Both the position numbers and the translations under genes were made by a program. This document shows positions 34,467 through 49,740 of a DNA stretch of 64,000 nt, in pieces. Source of the DNA: Gamarada debralockiae (lineage: Eukaryota; Ascomycota; Leotiomycetes; Helotiales; Hyphodiscaceae); NCBI GenBank assembly GCA_002803225.1, contig NXFV01000024.1, positions 1-64,000 on the forward strand. Direction: 5' to 3'. The notes beneath the pieces were generated by a model that saw only the letters and a list, made by a program, of their open reading frames with translations, ran no database searches and had not been told where the DNA came from. Position 1 is the stretch's first letter. Each line of letters starts with the position of its first letter.

Positions 34467-35823
34467 TTTGATCGGTCTGTAGATAGAGGGTCAGTTACGT
34501 TGGTTTTGGGGGGATGGAGAAGATGAAGAGGAAGGTAGGGAAGAGCGTACGTTTTGGGTTGAGTTTGGTTGTTTAGAGAGGATGTGTGGTTGAGCTGATG
34601 TCGTCGCTGTGAATGCGGAAAGATGTCAGTTTGTGTTTTGATGAGAGTTTGGTTGAGATTGAGCTTTGTTTAAGAGCTTTGAGTATAAAATTCGAGAGGA
34701 TTGTGAATCATTTACTTGGTTTTGTGTTTGTAGTGAATGTTTGTTGACGTTGGTCGTCGTGAGCAAGGTAATGATGTCAGAAGCTACCAAGGCTGAACTT
34801 TACTCCTCACTGAAGTTCTTGCTAGAAATCGAACGTACCTTGAAAATGTAACCTTGAGATGTTGTACAATTGATGAACGAGAGGGAATTGAGAGAGAATT
34901 AAATAGAAAGGAGACTCGAGAAGGTTAAATAGCGGGCATGATTCCTTGGAAGCTTGAAGCTTGGAGACTACGCGGCAGTTGATTGGCGTGAACACGCAAT
35001 CGGGATGGTGGCGCCGGGCTGAGCCACAGTTGAAAAGTGGAGAAGTAGACCATCATACAACTCTAAGTAACTTTTCTTTCTTTTCGAAGTTCCTGCTTCT
35101 CGCGATGTTTGATGCATTAATTCTTCACAAACCCTAGAGAGCCTTAGAGGTGAGAATAGTACTTGGCGAGCATTCCGTGGAAGGGTCAGGGAAGAACCGC
35201 TCGGAAGAACCGTTCCTGTGCAGTCGTTCACGCCACGATTCGTTTCTTCGCAAGGTGTAATCAAAAAAGGTGTCTTCGTTGTCTCCTCCTATGAGCCCGA
35301 GCTTCTCTGTGCAAGCTCCTATATGCAAGCTACTAGACTCCAGATGCCTCCATTGCGAGAGTTGTGAGGAGGTTATCAAGGGCTGAAAGCTCAAGATAAC
35401 GAGCAGACCAATCTTCTGCAAAGTAAGCGCTGCGCCAGAGCTCAGAGACGTACATTTGGCAGAGTTCCGGGGCTGCAAGTAACTGACCCAAGCTCTCCCT
35501 CTCGTCACATCCTATCTCAGAAAATTATCAGCTTATGTTTATCAAATACTTTGTGGAGAAGATCTAATAGGGCCATCTTAAAGGGTAAATCTTTGTGCTC
35601 GACATCGTTCATTTTAAATCTGCGCGGGAACGGCGTAGCATCCGCTCACTCCCTTCCCCACGAGGAGACTCCTCTCGTTATACTTCGTACCTGCATGAGA
35701 TCTACCGTTGTATTTCCACTGATCGCACATCCAAATGAAGTATCATTTTTGTTAATATATCCCCGCTGTCAAATTAAGCTTTGACTATCTTACCTGGTCA
35801 GCCCCGTTTTTCCAGTGGCTCTG
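34467..35823. other. Intergenic stretch
   Basis: It holds the promoter and probable leader intron of the small cysteine-rich ORF. Minus-strand frames at 34968-35508 show no recognised features. Confidence 0.4.
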
Positions 35824-36395
35824 TCAGAAGAACATTTTCTTCGAAATCCTTCCCTGGATGGGATGATCGCTTTCATCATCGGGCTCATTCCCGGGATCTT
35901 TTGCCGGGCGCTCCTGAATATGAATATGAAGCGTCTTCTCCAGCTTCCCACCTAGATGCCCTGTCCTTTCTTGCAGCTCATAAACAGAAGACTTCCCAGA
36001 TGCTGAAGTCGTGTCATAGCTCGTGTAGGGAGACGAATTGTCCGGCCTCGCAGTAACGTTCTGGGCACAATATCGTCCGAGGCCGTCCCCACCCCTCCTT
36101 CTTTCCTCTTGGAATTACTGGCCGCGATGGCTAAGCCATTGCCAGCAGCCAACTCATTAGGCGTGCTAGACTTGCCGCCTGTCTGATTCCCTAGCCAGTT
36201 GGTGTGTGAGTAGGTACAGGGGCGGATCATGGATCTTACGCAGGTCGAGCAGGGCATGTTCCTGTCGCAGCAAACCTTGCGACGGCGACACTGCTCGCAT
36301 GTTACCGCGGGCCTTCGGCGTTTCTTTTTGATTATGGAGTCTTGGGGAATGTCGCTGGTCTGGTACGACCCAGTGCGCTTGGAGTTTGTGGACAT
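35824..36395 (-). pseudogene. Truncated Zn2Cys6 transcription factor gene
   Basis: The start M-S-T-N-S-K-R-T is followed by a complete fungal binuclear zinc cluster: a K-K-K-R-R-R-P basic lead, then C-E-Q-C-R-R-R-K-V-C-C-D, then P-C-S-T-C, and a final C-T-Y. A linker follows. The frame then changes near 36010 into a coiled-coil-like segment (E-L-Q-E-R-T-G-H-L-G-G-K-L-E-K), which is where such regulators dimerise, and stops at 35824. The fungal-specific activation domain, normally several hundred residues, is absent. Either the gene is truncated and frameshifted, or a missed intron joins the two parts into a short regulator. A MITE lies 244 bases upstream of the start. Confidence 0.6.
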
Positions 36396-36638
36396 TATTG
36401 AAGTGGGAATGAGTGGTGGGAGGTTTATTGACGCGGTAAATTGTATGAATCATCAGGGAAAAGAATGATAAAAATCCGAAAGGAGGACGGGAAGAGCGTC
36501 GTCGGGCAACAAGTCGGGGGTTAGCGTCTTATACCGGAAGCTGAGCAAATTGTGCGGATGCCCCGGAAGGGGGTTAATCAATCAAGTTCCGGATGCCTCA
36601 AGCGAATCCTTGGGTGATTCTACTAACACAAATGAGTA

Positions 36639-36761
36639 CAACGTATCAGGCCGAAATAATGTAGCGAGACCAGAGTGTGAAAGGATGGCTTTGTTTATAA
36701 TATGGTCTGTGCCAGCCTGGAACCCCCCTGCTTCGCTACATTATTTCGGCCTGATACGTAG
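36639..36761. mobile_element. 123-base MITE with 29-base terminal inverted repeats and TA duplication
   Basis: The arms lie at 36639-36667 and 36733-36761. They begin C-A-A-C-G-T-A-T-C-A-G-G on the left and C-T-A-C-G-T-A-T-C-A-G-G on the reverse of the right arm, and match at 28 of 29 positions. TA lies directly outside both ends (36637-36638 and 36762-36763), the target duplication of Tc1/mariner-type elements. The 65-base centre has no coding capacity. It is a non-autonomous element that needs a transposase from elsewhere. Confidence 0.8.
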
Positions 36762-37981
36762 TAATGCCCCTATCCTGGCGCATGGCAACCGCCGCTCTCC
36801 GCAATCCTGAATGTGCAAGATTCGACAAGATATCAGCAAAAGAGAGGCCTTGCTCGCGAAATCTAAGACTGCGATCACGAACCTTGGCTGACGACACTCG
36901 TTCGACATTCTGCTCCTCGCGCTACGTCTTGTATCTAGAGCTATCCTCTTGCTTAAGACTAATCCACATTTATTGGATATCTCCGTGAACCTCACTACTG
37001 ACTTGATATTGAACGTGGACCCTTATATAAAGTCGACTTCTAGCCTCAAGGCAATCGAAGGTCTCACGGATCATCCGTGGACTGCCAAATGCGGATGTAA
37101 CTAACCCTCAGTTTGGGAAACTTTAACGGCTCGGAGGCTTCTTGCATCCGAAACTCTAGCTAGGAGATGGCATGTTCATGTTGAAAGGAATAAATGGCTC
37201 TAACTGGACTGTACGATTAAACAGGAGAATAGCCTGAAGAAACCGCTCAGCGCACTTTTTATTGATTGTAGAATATACACATGGAGAAGACCAGGAGAAG
37301 AGATATTCGAAGATTTTCGAAGTAAATTTCGATTTGATGAGTCAGTTGTACGAGGCTACTTGGTGTCGCGTGGAATCCGGTTGCGAACTAATTGCCGAAG
37401 AATGTTGTAGAGCTGAAGGTACAAACGGAAACCCATGCTTACGGAGCCCGGTCTTTGCTTATTGGGTCGAATGACTGTATAGCTAGGTACTGATTTGCAG
37501 GTCCTCGGTTGCTTGGCGACCACGAAAAGTCTACTACCCAGTACCTTTATTCATACACCTATCAACGTCTACCAGAAAGTAGTCCGGCCACTTTAGTACT
37601 ACAAAATGACAACGTTATGCTAAATCCAGTTGACTATATTAGATTAGCCCGAAATTGACGCAGAGCCAGGTTTGTCCAAAACTTACTCTATGCCCATACC
37701 CAACTACCGTACGCCTTTCAATTGCCGAAGAATCCGTGCCGGTAACCCGGGTGAAATCATAAACTGAAAAATGGCATTATGAATTAAAAGAGGGGAACGC
37801 GACTCGAATGTGATAAGACCTACAACTACTACTTCAATCCGTTTCATCCCAGCTCATCTTCGGCCAAAGCCAGTTGCTTGATGTCCTTGTTAACAACAAA
37901 TCTGTTTTAAGGACACTGTATTCCTTCAACTCCGCCGCAAACCAACTTGCCGAAGTCTCGTGGGTATTGGGAAAGAACATA
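36762..37981. other. Intergenic stretch
   Basis: No supported gene between the MITE and the P450. A plus-strand frame at 37262-37474 has no motif. The in-frame codons upstream of the P450 start include only a TTG, so the coding start at 37982 is kept. Confidence 0.4.
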
Positions 37982-39635
37982 ATGTGGTATCTCATTTTCC
38001 AGTGCCTTCTTGGAACTACCTGCATCATTGTGGTCTACTGTGTCGGGACTATAGTTCACTATCGCTTTTTCCATCCCCTCGCCCAATTTCCGGGTCCTCT
38101 CATTGCTTCGTTCACAGATCTATGGAAAACTTTCCAAGTATATCGAGGCAGATATGAATATACCTTGCTAGATCTCCACCGAAAATATGGAAAGATCGTT
38201 CGCATCGGCCCTAACCATGTGGATATAAGTGACGCCACAGCAGTCAAAGACATCTACGGCAACTCATTTCTCAAGAGGTCTGTATAATGCTAGTTCTTTG
38301 TAATAGTCGGGACTGAATACAAAGGCAGTTCATACTACAATGCTTTCTCAGGCGTGCGGCCAAATATTTTCGGTTCTCGCGACGAAGTTATCCACTCAGC
38401 ACGGAGAAAAGCAGTGGCTCCAAGCTTCTCGAACCGGTCAGTGGAATCGTTCGAGGTTTTCATGGATAAATGCATGCTAGAACTGATCCAACATCTGGAC
38501 GAGGTAGCTCTGGAAAACAAGGTCGTTGATCTGAAGCATTGGATCGCATTCTTCGTTGTTGACGTTCTTGGAGAGCTTGCCTTTTCTCGCTCGTTCGGGA
38601 TGCTTAAAAGTGGTAACGAAACTGAGATGCCTCCAGTCGAAGAACATGTAGGTTTATTGTCCTCTTTCTAAGAAACTTGTCCCGCTGACTTATTTCTAAG
38701 GTTTTTCTTGCAACAATGGCTGGCCAGACTCCTTGGGCTATTCCACATATCAATAAGATTGCTCAATTTGTGCCTGTTTCCAGCCTCCGCCGCTTGATTA
38801 AGGGAAGAAATAATCTTCGACAGGTGTGAAAATTACCGAACCTGACTTTTTGTGCTCTGCTAAACAAAACGTGAAGATGGCAATAGACTCAGTCAATGAG
38901 CGCCTTGAAATACAAACCGATAGAAAGGATATCCTAGGGGGGCTCCTAGATGAGTTGCAGCGCGGTACCGACTCGAAAGGTCGGAAACTTGATATAGTTG
39001 ATGTACAAACTGAAGCTTTCGGCTATATCATTGCTGGTTCTCATACAACAGCCGCGAGCACAACTTTCCTTTTATGGCATTTACTTCATAATCCAGCCAT
39101 TTTGGACAGACTTCGAAAAGAGATCGACTCTATTCCTGGGCTGCAAGAAAGCCCGAGTTATCCATTCAAAGCAAGTCAGAACCTGCCGTATCTTCAAGCT
39201 GCTATCAACGAAGGCTTCAGAATTAATCCGATTTTCGTCATGCCGTTGATGAGGGTTGTTCCAGATGGAGGGAGGCATATCGCTGGACATTTTCTCCCTG
39301 CTGGAACGGATATCAGTATTTGCAATTATGTTTTACACCATGATGAGGCAGTCTTCGGAGAGAACCTTGAATTATTCAATCCAGGTCGTTGGTTAGAAGA
39401 AGGTTATGATAAGCAAGAATTCCTAATGCACTTTGGTGCTGGAAATCGGGCTTGTCTAGGAAGGAATATTGCAGGGGCAGAAATGGGAAAGTTGATTGTC
39501 TCTTTGCTGAGACGATACGATATCACCCTTGCTGAAAAGCCGGTGTACGGAAAGCCTACGATGGCGCCTACTCGTAGTTATGGTCTGGTAAACTTAGAAG
39601 GGGGCTTGCCAGTCCACCTGAAGTTGCGGAAATAG
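37982..39635 (+). CDS. Cytochrome P450, benzoate-hydroxylase/pisatin-demethylase-like
   Basis: The coding sequence is join(37982..38277, 38329..38647, 38701..38823, 38877..39635), 498 residues. An N-terminal membrane helix (L-L-G-T-T-C-I-I-V-V-Y) is followed by F-F-H-P-L-A-Q-F-P-G-P and R-K-Y-G-K-I-V-R-I-G-P-N. The I-helix is A-G-S-H-T-T-A-A-S, and the haem loop is F-G-A-G-N-R-A-C-L-G with Cys at about residue 439. The overall layout resembles fungal P450s annotated as benzoate 4-monooxygenase or pisatin demethylase; the substrate is not predictable. Introns are 50-53 bases with consistent phases. The neighbouring truncated Zn2Cys6 gene is divergent and might once have been its regulator. Confidence 0.88.
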
Positions 39636-41239
39636 GAACCAGAGGAAGACTCTAGTGTAATTATGATGGAAGGAAAATAGCAATTGCATGGGAGATAGCG
39701 GGGTAAATGATGTCTTTTTTTTTTTAATTATATTTACTTGTCTTGGTTACTTGGAAATAAGCGCAAACACAAACTGTGGGTATAAAGTTGTACTTAAACT
39801 TGAGGATTTTATTAGATTACTACTAGCGCTAAGTACTTGAAAGACATAGTGGGCATTGAGCAACAATTAGCTGCTTGCAAATGTTAGCTTGTCATCATCA
39901 CAGTCCACCTCATTCGTTATCGTCCTCCTCAGCCTCATTTCCACAGTACATATCATAATAATCCTCATCACGACATAATCTTCATCCTCCTCATCATATC
40001 TACAGTACACGAACGATCATGATAATCCTCATCACTATCGTGTTCATCACCCTCATATCCATCATGTGCATCATAATAATCCGCATCAACATCGTCATTA
40101 TAATCCTGATCCTCCTCCCTAGTTCAAAAGTCTCTATCGGGCCCGCCAGCTTTTCCCTCCTAGCCCAAAGGATCTGCCGCAGGGACTGCGATCTCTTGCC
40201 CTTGGAGCCCTTATTCGAGGGCAATGCCCAACCCGCACGTTATCCGTACCATCGGCGCCATTTCAAATAGCCGCACCGCCCTGCCGTCCCATCGGAAAAT
40301 TGACCACCGGGTGAGTTGCTAACCCCGATATTTCCGGATATGGGAGTTAAAACCAGATCGTGACTCTTCATGTTTGCAATGCGCTCCACTCATCGGGACC
40401 CCTCAAGCTAAGTGATTGACTACGAGCCAAGACGTGATTCAAGATTGTCAGATGAGATCTATGCTCTGGTTGTTGCTATGGCAACGGGTGTGTACACATA
40501 TCTCGGGTTCTGGCAACCCTACACTTCTTCCCTCCTTAGAGATATCAATACATACATGATTTTACCACACAATATCGTCTGATTTGACAAGGCTTCTTGG
40601 TGATAGAGAAAGAAGTATGTGCATTGCGGTTCACCCCGAATGATTCAACACAGCTCGGGATATGTTAACGCAAAACCAAGCTCGGTTTTCGATATCCTCT
40701 GAGACGAGTTCGAAGAGAGACCATCCGGTCGCAGAGTGTGGCAGCATGTATTTTGACACAAATGCCATCAGTCTAATGGGTACCGGTTACTTGCACTTTT
40801 ATCTTGCACACCAAATTATAGAGCATTTCAATAACTTGAGGTAAGACACCGTCGGGAAGTGAAGGCTGGTATTATTTGCTTCACTGTTGGAATCTCGACA
40901 TTTCTCAACCGTCAGGCTCATATGGCTTTGCGCACCCTGTCTACGCACCGTGGGGCAGTCAAGACTAATCTCACCAGAAATCGTCGAAAGGTGTCCCCTA
41001 GCCATGGATCCCGAATCTATGACCACTAGGTTGAGGTTTACCCACTATCTGACAATATTATATAAATGATTTGAAGACAGAAGGTGGAGTAAATGCCACT
41101 GCTGCCGGGGTAGTCGGTCTATCTCCAACCCTTTATTGAACCTTTTGTCGTGTCCTCTGTCGATCTCTCTGTCATCTGGAATGCTTCGTCAGAAGTCATG
41201 TATGAGACAGTTGGCTCCCAACTTACTATTTCTACACTT
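39636..41239. other. Intergenic stretch with CAT-type simple repeats
   Basis: Between 39890 and about 40105 the sequence is dominated by imperfect CAT/ATC triplets. The rest has no recognised gene. Confidence 0.45.
39890..40105. repeat. Degenerate CAT/ATC trinucleotide repeat
   Basis: The stretch is made of imperfect TCATCC, CATCAT and ATAATC units. It produces Ile/Met-rich or His-rich open frames in several readings, which are artefacts of the repeat. Confidence 0.7.
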
Positions 41240-41876
41240 CTCTAAAACATCCGCAAATATATGGAGTGCATAACCTTGTGGACATCTGCGATAAACACGA
41301 AGGCCGTTTCCTTCACTTTCTTGGACCAAGGCGTTGAGATTATTGCCTGTTGATACACCGTGGCCCTAGATGACTGTCCTGGTCCCAATTGGAATAAAAT
41401 TCCGCATCTGTAGCGGCCGATCCATGCCACTAATGGTCTTCGTTGCCACCAGCGACGTGAGACTGAGCAGGAGGCACTGTGTTCGCTCCGGAAAGCCCGC
41501 GGGAGCTCCATCAGGCGTCTCCCATTGAGCATTGAACTCAATGGCCTCCTTCCTTGGTTGCTTTGTCTCCAGCGCGATTTCGCGTATATCGAGATCGCAG
41601 TCCTAAAGCACAAGGCGAGGGTCCTCGACGCGGTGAAAAGTCGTTCGGCGGAATTTGAGGAGTTTCAGAGGCTAGCCACTCAACGATTCGTTGACTATTC
41701 CCTGTATTAGTTGATGGAAAGCTAGACAATCTGAATTCGGGAGATTTCTTATTAGGATGTGGTCTTCTTGGAAGATTCGAGGTCATTTCGCTGTGGTTGT
41801 GAGCCAATGAAGTTGAAGTTGACGAAATAACGGGAGCTGGCTGGAAAGCGAGGACGACGTAGAAATCCACGGTCAT
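41240..41876 (-). pseudogene. Relic of an uncharacterised fungal protein gene
   Basis: One frame reads coherently for about 110 residues: Q-W-E-T-P-D-G-A-P-A-G-F-P-E-R-T, then C-L-L-L-S-L, then G-H-G-V-S-T-G and Y-A-L-H-I-F-A-D-V-L-E-K-C. It resembles unnamed fungal proteins I have seen, where G-F-P-E-R-T and W-G-H-G-V are conserved. A TAG at 41365-41367 stands where that tryptophan would be. Upstream, a different frame (41538-41876) probably holds the N-terminal part with R-I-V-E-W-L-A-S-E-T, so at least one frame change is also needed. Confidence 0.45.
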
Positions 41877-42031
41877 TCACTTGAAAGTGAACTTTAGAAA
41901 TTTTTTCAAATTCAAAGGCCTCTCAAATTTTATCAGCCATACGACATGAATCTCCCAACAGAGAATGTTCCGAGTACAAGATCTCGTCCTCAACTCCGGT
42001 ATCTCTTGATGTCTTCCGTCAAATCATACGC

Positions 42032-43866
42032 TTACGCATCATCAATCTTCACAACCTGCCCCATCTCATCAATCTCAACCTTCGTCTTCTTCGTACTCTC
42101 CTTCCTCGGATTCGGCGCATCAAAAATCTCACCCATCTCCTCCAACGTCTTCCCTGCCGTCTCCACAAAAAAGAAATAAATAGTAGCAATCTCAACGCAA
42201 ATCCACACAATATACACCACATACAACTTCCATCCAATATTTGCAATACCAACACTAATCCCATACGTATTAACCACCATCGCAATATTAAGGAACAAGA
42301 AATTCAATCCCGAGCCTTTGGCACGAGTTCGGTTCTCCAAACATTCTACAGCATAAAGGGTTTGGAGGGGTGTGAATCCCCAGGCGAAGATTATGCCGAA
42401 GAGGAAGATGGCTACGATCACGCCGTAGGCGAGATTGAGATGTTTCTCGGATGCGGCGGTGAAGGCTGTGAGCAGAATGTAGGAGATTAAGGCGCCGGAT
42501 AGACTAGAGAGCATCATGAAGCGGCGGCCGAGCTTGTCGAGAAGAGTTGCGCCGTAGACGGCGCCCATCATGGAGAAGATTGGGTTGATGGCGTTGATGA
42601 GCAGTTGCTTGTTTGTGTTTGTGATTCCGGCGTTTTTCATCATTTCTGGCTGTCAGAGAAGTAAGCTTGGATTCTTCAAAAGAGTGAGGTGGGGGGAACG
42701 TACCATGAAGTAAGAGACAACGTTATTTCCAGACCATTGCCCGAAGAATGACATCCCGATCACCATGTAGAGACGGTATCGAGCACCGCGAGAGTTGACC
42801 AGCTCTCTGAAGTCCCACCATGGGTTCTCATTACGAGTCAAGTGAAGCTGCTCGATGATTTCGTGGTATTGGAGTTGAACAAGTGGGGAATTCTCGTCGC
42901 CGTCTCCGTGGTATTTGGCGAAGATGCTAAGTGCTTCCTCTCGTCGATCGTGGGCGATGAGCCATCTGGGCGATTCGGGAAAGAACAGAATCATCACCAT
43001 AACGATTGAGGGGAGCCCGGCTTGGACGATGGTGGGGATGCGCCACGCCCATGAAGTCGTAATGTTTCTGATGATTGTCAGAATTGAGTTGTTTTGGGAA
43101 AGACGGTTTCGGCTTACTTGTTTGATCCATATGTTGTCCATCCTGCTAAGATATTCCCAAGCCACCAGAAATTGTTATACCTAATAAGTCAGCGACAACC
43201 ACTCAATGAGATTGAATGTTTCTTACATTCCAGCCATAGTTCCTCTGTACGCCGGATGGGCCATCTCGACAGTGTACGCGGGCCCAGCAGCGGATGCAAG
43301 GGCGGCACCAAATCCAAGAACGAATCTTCCCCCAATGAATTGACCTCGCTCATGAGCAGATGCCTGAATTGCAGTTCCAACCAAGACAATCAGACATCCG
43401 ACGAAGATACAGACTCTCCGTCCATATCCATCTGCAAGAAGACCACAGAAAGGGAAGGCCGCAATTTGACCCATGTTGTAGATGATGAAGATGACTCCTG
43501 TACTCGATCCGGCACCACTGAGCCCGAAGCTCTTTTGATAGGGTAGCATGGCATTGATGCTTCCCATGAGAGAGGAGTCTGAAGATGTCAGCTGAGAAAG
43601 ATGCTTGGGAATCTGGGGGGCTTACCGAATCCGTTCATTGTGGAGACCAAATATCCAACAGCCATGATGAAGTACAGCTTGAGCATGTTCTTTGACAACA
43701 GCGACGGCTTCTGGGCTGCAGTCGCAGCTGCAAGAGCCACGGAGGCGGCTTGAACCTGACGAACATTGCCACTTGCATGTTTTTCGTCAATGGTTGTGAT
43801 TTCGTGGACCTGGAGAGTCTCCTCTTGGTGCTCAGCGGCACTGCTATCGACGTTTTTGGAAGCCAT
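42032..43866 (-). CDS. MFS sugar transporter, lactose-permease-like
   Basis: The model is complement(join(42032..42649, 42704..43067, 43118..43180, 43227..43578, 43626..43866)), 545 residues. It has about twelve membrane helices. Sugar-porter motifs are G-x-x-A-D-G-Y-G-R-R after helix 2, P-E-S-P-R-W-L before the central loop, D-K-L-G-R-R after helix 8, and an E-T-A-G-K-T-L-E-E-M C-terminal signature. The start of the mature span has N-G-F-D-S-S-L-M-G-S, typical of the fungal lactose/hexose permease branch. It is divergent from a GH2 beta-galactosidase, which supports lactose or a galactoside as the cargo. It probably sits in the plasma membrane. All introns keep phase. Confidence 0.88.
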
Positions 43867-45143
43867 GATAAACGTTCAGATGCAATTGAACGAAGAGAGA
43901 AATCTTAGAGGGTAGGAAGATATAGAAATAAAAGGAGGGGTGGAGTGCAGATCGTTACTTGTTTATATTGTCCACCTCGACTCCATGTTGTTGGGGCGAA
44001 CTGGGAACCCCAGACGATCTCCTCCCCTCGCTTGTAAGGTGCCGTACCGCTGGTTCTGATGGACTCAAATTCCAAGATATCGGAAATGTTTCCCCGTTCG
44101 CTGAAATCCCCGGGTTATAGTCCAGTCAACTAACGATCACAAGCTACTCGACTTTCTTGATTGAAGTGGACTTGCAGCAGAGGAGTGGGTCTCTTGTCTT
44201 GAGCCATGCTCGTGAAAGTAGTGCTTCGAATGAGATCGGAGCTCCGAAGTTGAGCCAGCTAGAGGAGAAATAGAGCATTGAGAAGCACGCGAAGGGTATA
44301 AAGTGGGCTCAATTGGTATTTTACGAGGTTGAAATTGGCCTGCCATGGTTTTTTTGTTTTTTTGTTTTTTGGGAGCTTCGTCTGGAGGTTGGATCACCGG
44401 TTTCCCCGCATTCGCCGAATGTAGCAAAAGACGGTAGTTCGAGACTGTTGACAGGTTGAACAACATTGATATCAAAAAGCTAGAAATGTTGAGTTCAATT
44501 CCGTCAGACACCGACATCGTGGCTTGGCTTGGCTACGAAGTAAAGTCAGTCGGCTTCCACCTAACCGCCCATTCTGACGCCTCCGAGAAATCTGACTTGA
44601 GCGCGTAGAAAAAATTCGCCACACCTGAGTGGTAGTTAACTGGGACTGGGATACGGGATGCACTAAAATTTGGCAAGGCGGAGGAAATGTGGGGTAGAGA
44701 GCGCGAGTCATGTTGATCGCAGGGTTAGGTAGGCCGAGGCAGTCCAGAAGGGGGTTTCGTCCACATACTGGCCGCGTCGTGTTGATCAGGACGAAGAGCT
44801 TCTCGGTCCGCTACGGGCCGAGTGGGGGGATGGCTTTTGAGAAGTGCAATTCAACTCTGAATAGAGCCAAGATCCATCCTCCTTCACAGTTGAAGCGCTG
44901 TTAAGTTAATTAGGCTCGGTTGTGTTTGAACACGAGATAGAGTTGAAACCTTGAACCGGACCGTCTTTTGTCCGCCGTGTCAGCAGCCAGTCATGGTGGT
45001 TCTCGAAACACGACCAATACGGACGAATGCGGCGTAGGATGACCCCACTTTCTTGCCTCGACGACCTCCTCGTCCGGACCTTCAACCCTGATACATGATA
45101 CCCACAATCACTATCCCTCGATCTGATATTGGGCTGCACCAAT
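43867..45143. promoter_or_regulatory. Shared upstream region of permease and beta-galactosidase
   Basis: The 1277 bases lie between divergent starts. The region holds poly-pyrimidine tracts and several C-C-C-C-T-C type sites that resemble CreA/Mig1 carbon-repression elements. There is one C-G-G-N11-C-C-G at 44551-44567, which may be chance. A minus-strand frame at 44137-44517 (126 residues) has no domain, and I do not support it. Confidence 0.5.
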
Positions 45144-48501
<3,358 letters not shown>

Positions 48502-48611
48502 ATTGCATGAAAAGGGATTCGGAAATTGGGATGGGTTTGTTTTAGGACATAGTACAGTTTTGCGATGATTTTGCCTGAACGCCTCTCCTTCGAACGCCGT
48601 GATTGACAATC

Positions 48612-49563
48612 TTACCATCCGCCACGGAACCCTCTTCCCCTTCCTCTAAATCCGCCGCCTCTGCCACCACCTCTACCTCCATAGCCTCTCCCACCGAATC
48701 CCCCACCGTCGCCAAACCCACTATCGAAACCTCTACCAGCCGCGCTTCCCTCATCATCTGCAATTGGTGCTCTCCTCTGCCTCAGCTCCTTGGGGAATGC
48801 CTCATACGTCTTCCGCATCTGCGCATAACCCAAGTGCATCTTTCCATAGAAGTGATCCGCCAACCGTCGATCATTATCCAGCCTACTCAAATACGCGCCA
48901 CAAACATCGCAGACTTGCAGCTTCTGATGTCCGCTAGGTCCAGAGGTATCGCTCAACGCCTTCAACTCCCTCTCCTTATCCCCCTTCGTCTGCATCGCTT
49001 GTCTGATCCGGAAGAACTCCTCATAAGCCCTTGAAACCTCTGATGCTTCGCCAAGGACTTGGATTTCAAGAAGTCCTGTCTCGATTGACTTCGATAAGTC
49101 GGAGATCTGCTTCAACAGCGCATTCGTCTGCCGAATCTCATCAGGTGTCTTCTCCAATCTCCTTTGCGCCACATCAATCCTGCGATTACATTCATCAATG
49201 TATTTCTGTAGATCGCGCATGTAGTCGTATTCGAAGCCCCATTTTGCTTTCTCGGTGGAGGAGGCGGATTCGTACTCGGTTTTTAGGGGCTCAGAATGCA
49301 CCTTTGGACAGGGACCCAGATCTTGTTTTGTGTTTGTGAAGAGGTCGTGTGGACAGGTGCCTGCGAGGAAAGATCGGCATACTTTCGGGTCCGTGATGGA
49401 GAGTTGGGCTGTTCGTGAGGAGGAGCCGGCGCCCATGAGCTGTTCTGTTGGGGGAGGTTAGCTTTGAAGGTGATGCGCTGGTGGCGCAAAGTCCAAGAGA
49501 GGGGATTAAGATAGATAGATGGAATAGAGTCTTACCAAGCAGCTTCCTCTGTTCTGCCGCCAT
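48612..49563 (-). CDS. LUC7: LUC7-family U1 snRNP protein
   Basis: The model is complement(join(48612..49444, 49536..49563)), 286 residues. The start M-A-A-E-Q-R-K-L-L joins across a 91-base intron to E-Q-L-M-G, exactly the LUC7 N-terminus. The first zinc finger is CCCH (V-C-R-S-F-L-A-G-T-C-P-H-D-L-F, then C-P-K-V-H). A long coiled coil follows. The second finger is C2H2 (V-C-D-V-C-G-A-Y-L, then H-F-Y-G-K-M-H-L-G-Y). The tail is Gly/Arg-rich (RGG type) where animal proteins have an RS domain. It acts in the nucleus in 5' splice-site choice by U1. It converges on the beta-galactosidase gene, with 110 bases between the stops. Confidence 0.93.
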
Positions 49564-49740
49564 CTTGAATGTGTTCGTTGACACCTCGATTGTGTGTTGA
49601 TGTTGTAGAAGTTGAGATTCAGGCGCGGCTACGAGTTTCTTTTCAAGCCTCGCGCTAAAATCGCGTCTCCTTTCTGACCTCGCTGTCCCCAAAACTCAGC
49701 CTCTCTACATCAACACCCTTCAATGAACTCACGATAACAC
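49564..49740. promoter_or_regulatory. Bidirectional promoter, LUC7/GPI16 pair
   Basis: Only 177 bases separate the two divergent start codons. No specific element is recognised. Confidence 0.6.

Noticed and set aside
40019..40270. Ile/Met-rich open frame that looks like membrane helices
   Set aside because: It is an artefact of a CAT/ATC triplet repeat.
44551..44567. C-G-G-N11-C-C-G site between permease and beta-galactosidase, like a Gal4/Lac9 site
   Set aside because: One match is expected by chance about once in 4 kb, and Pezizomycotina do not generally use Gal4 for lactose genes.
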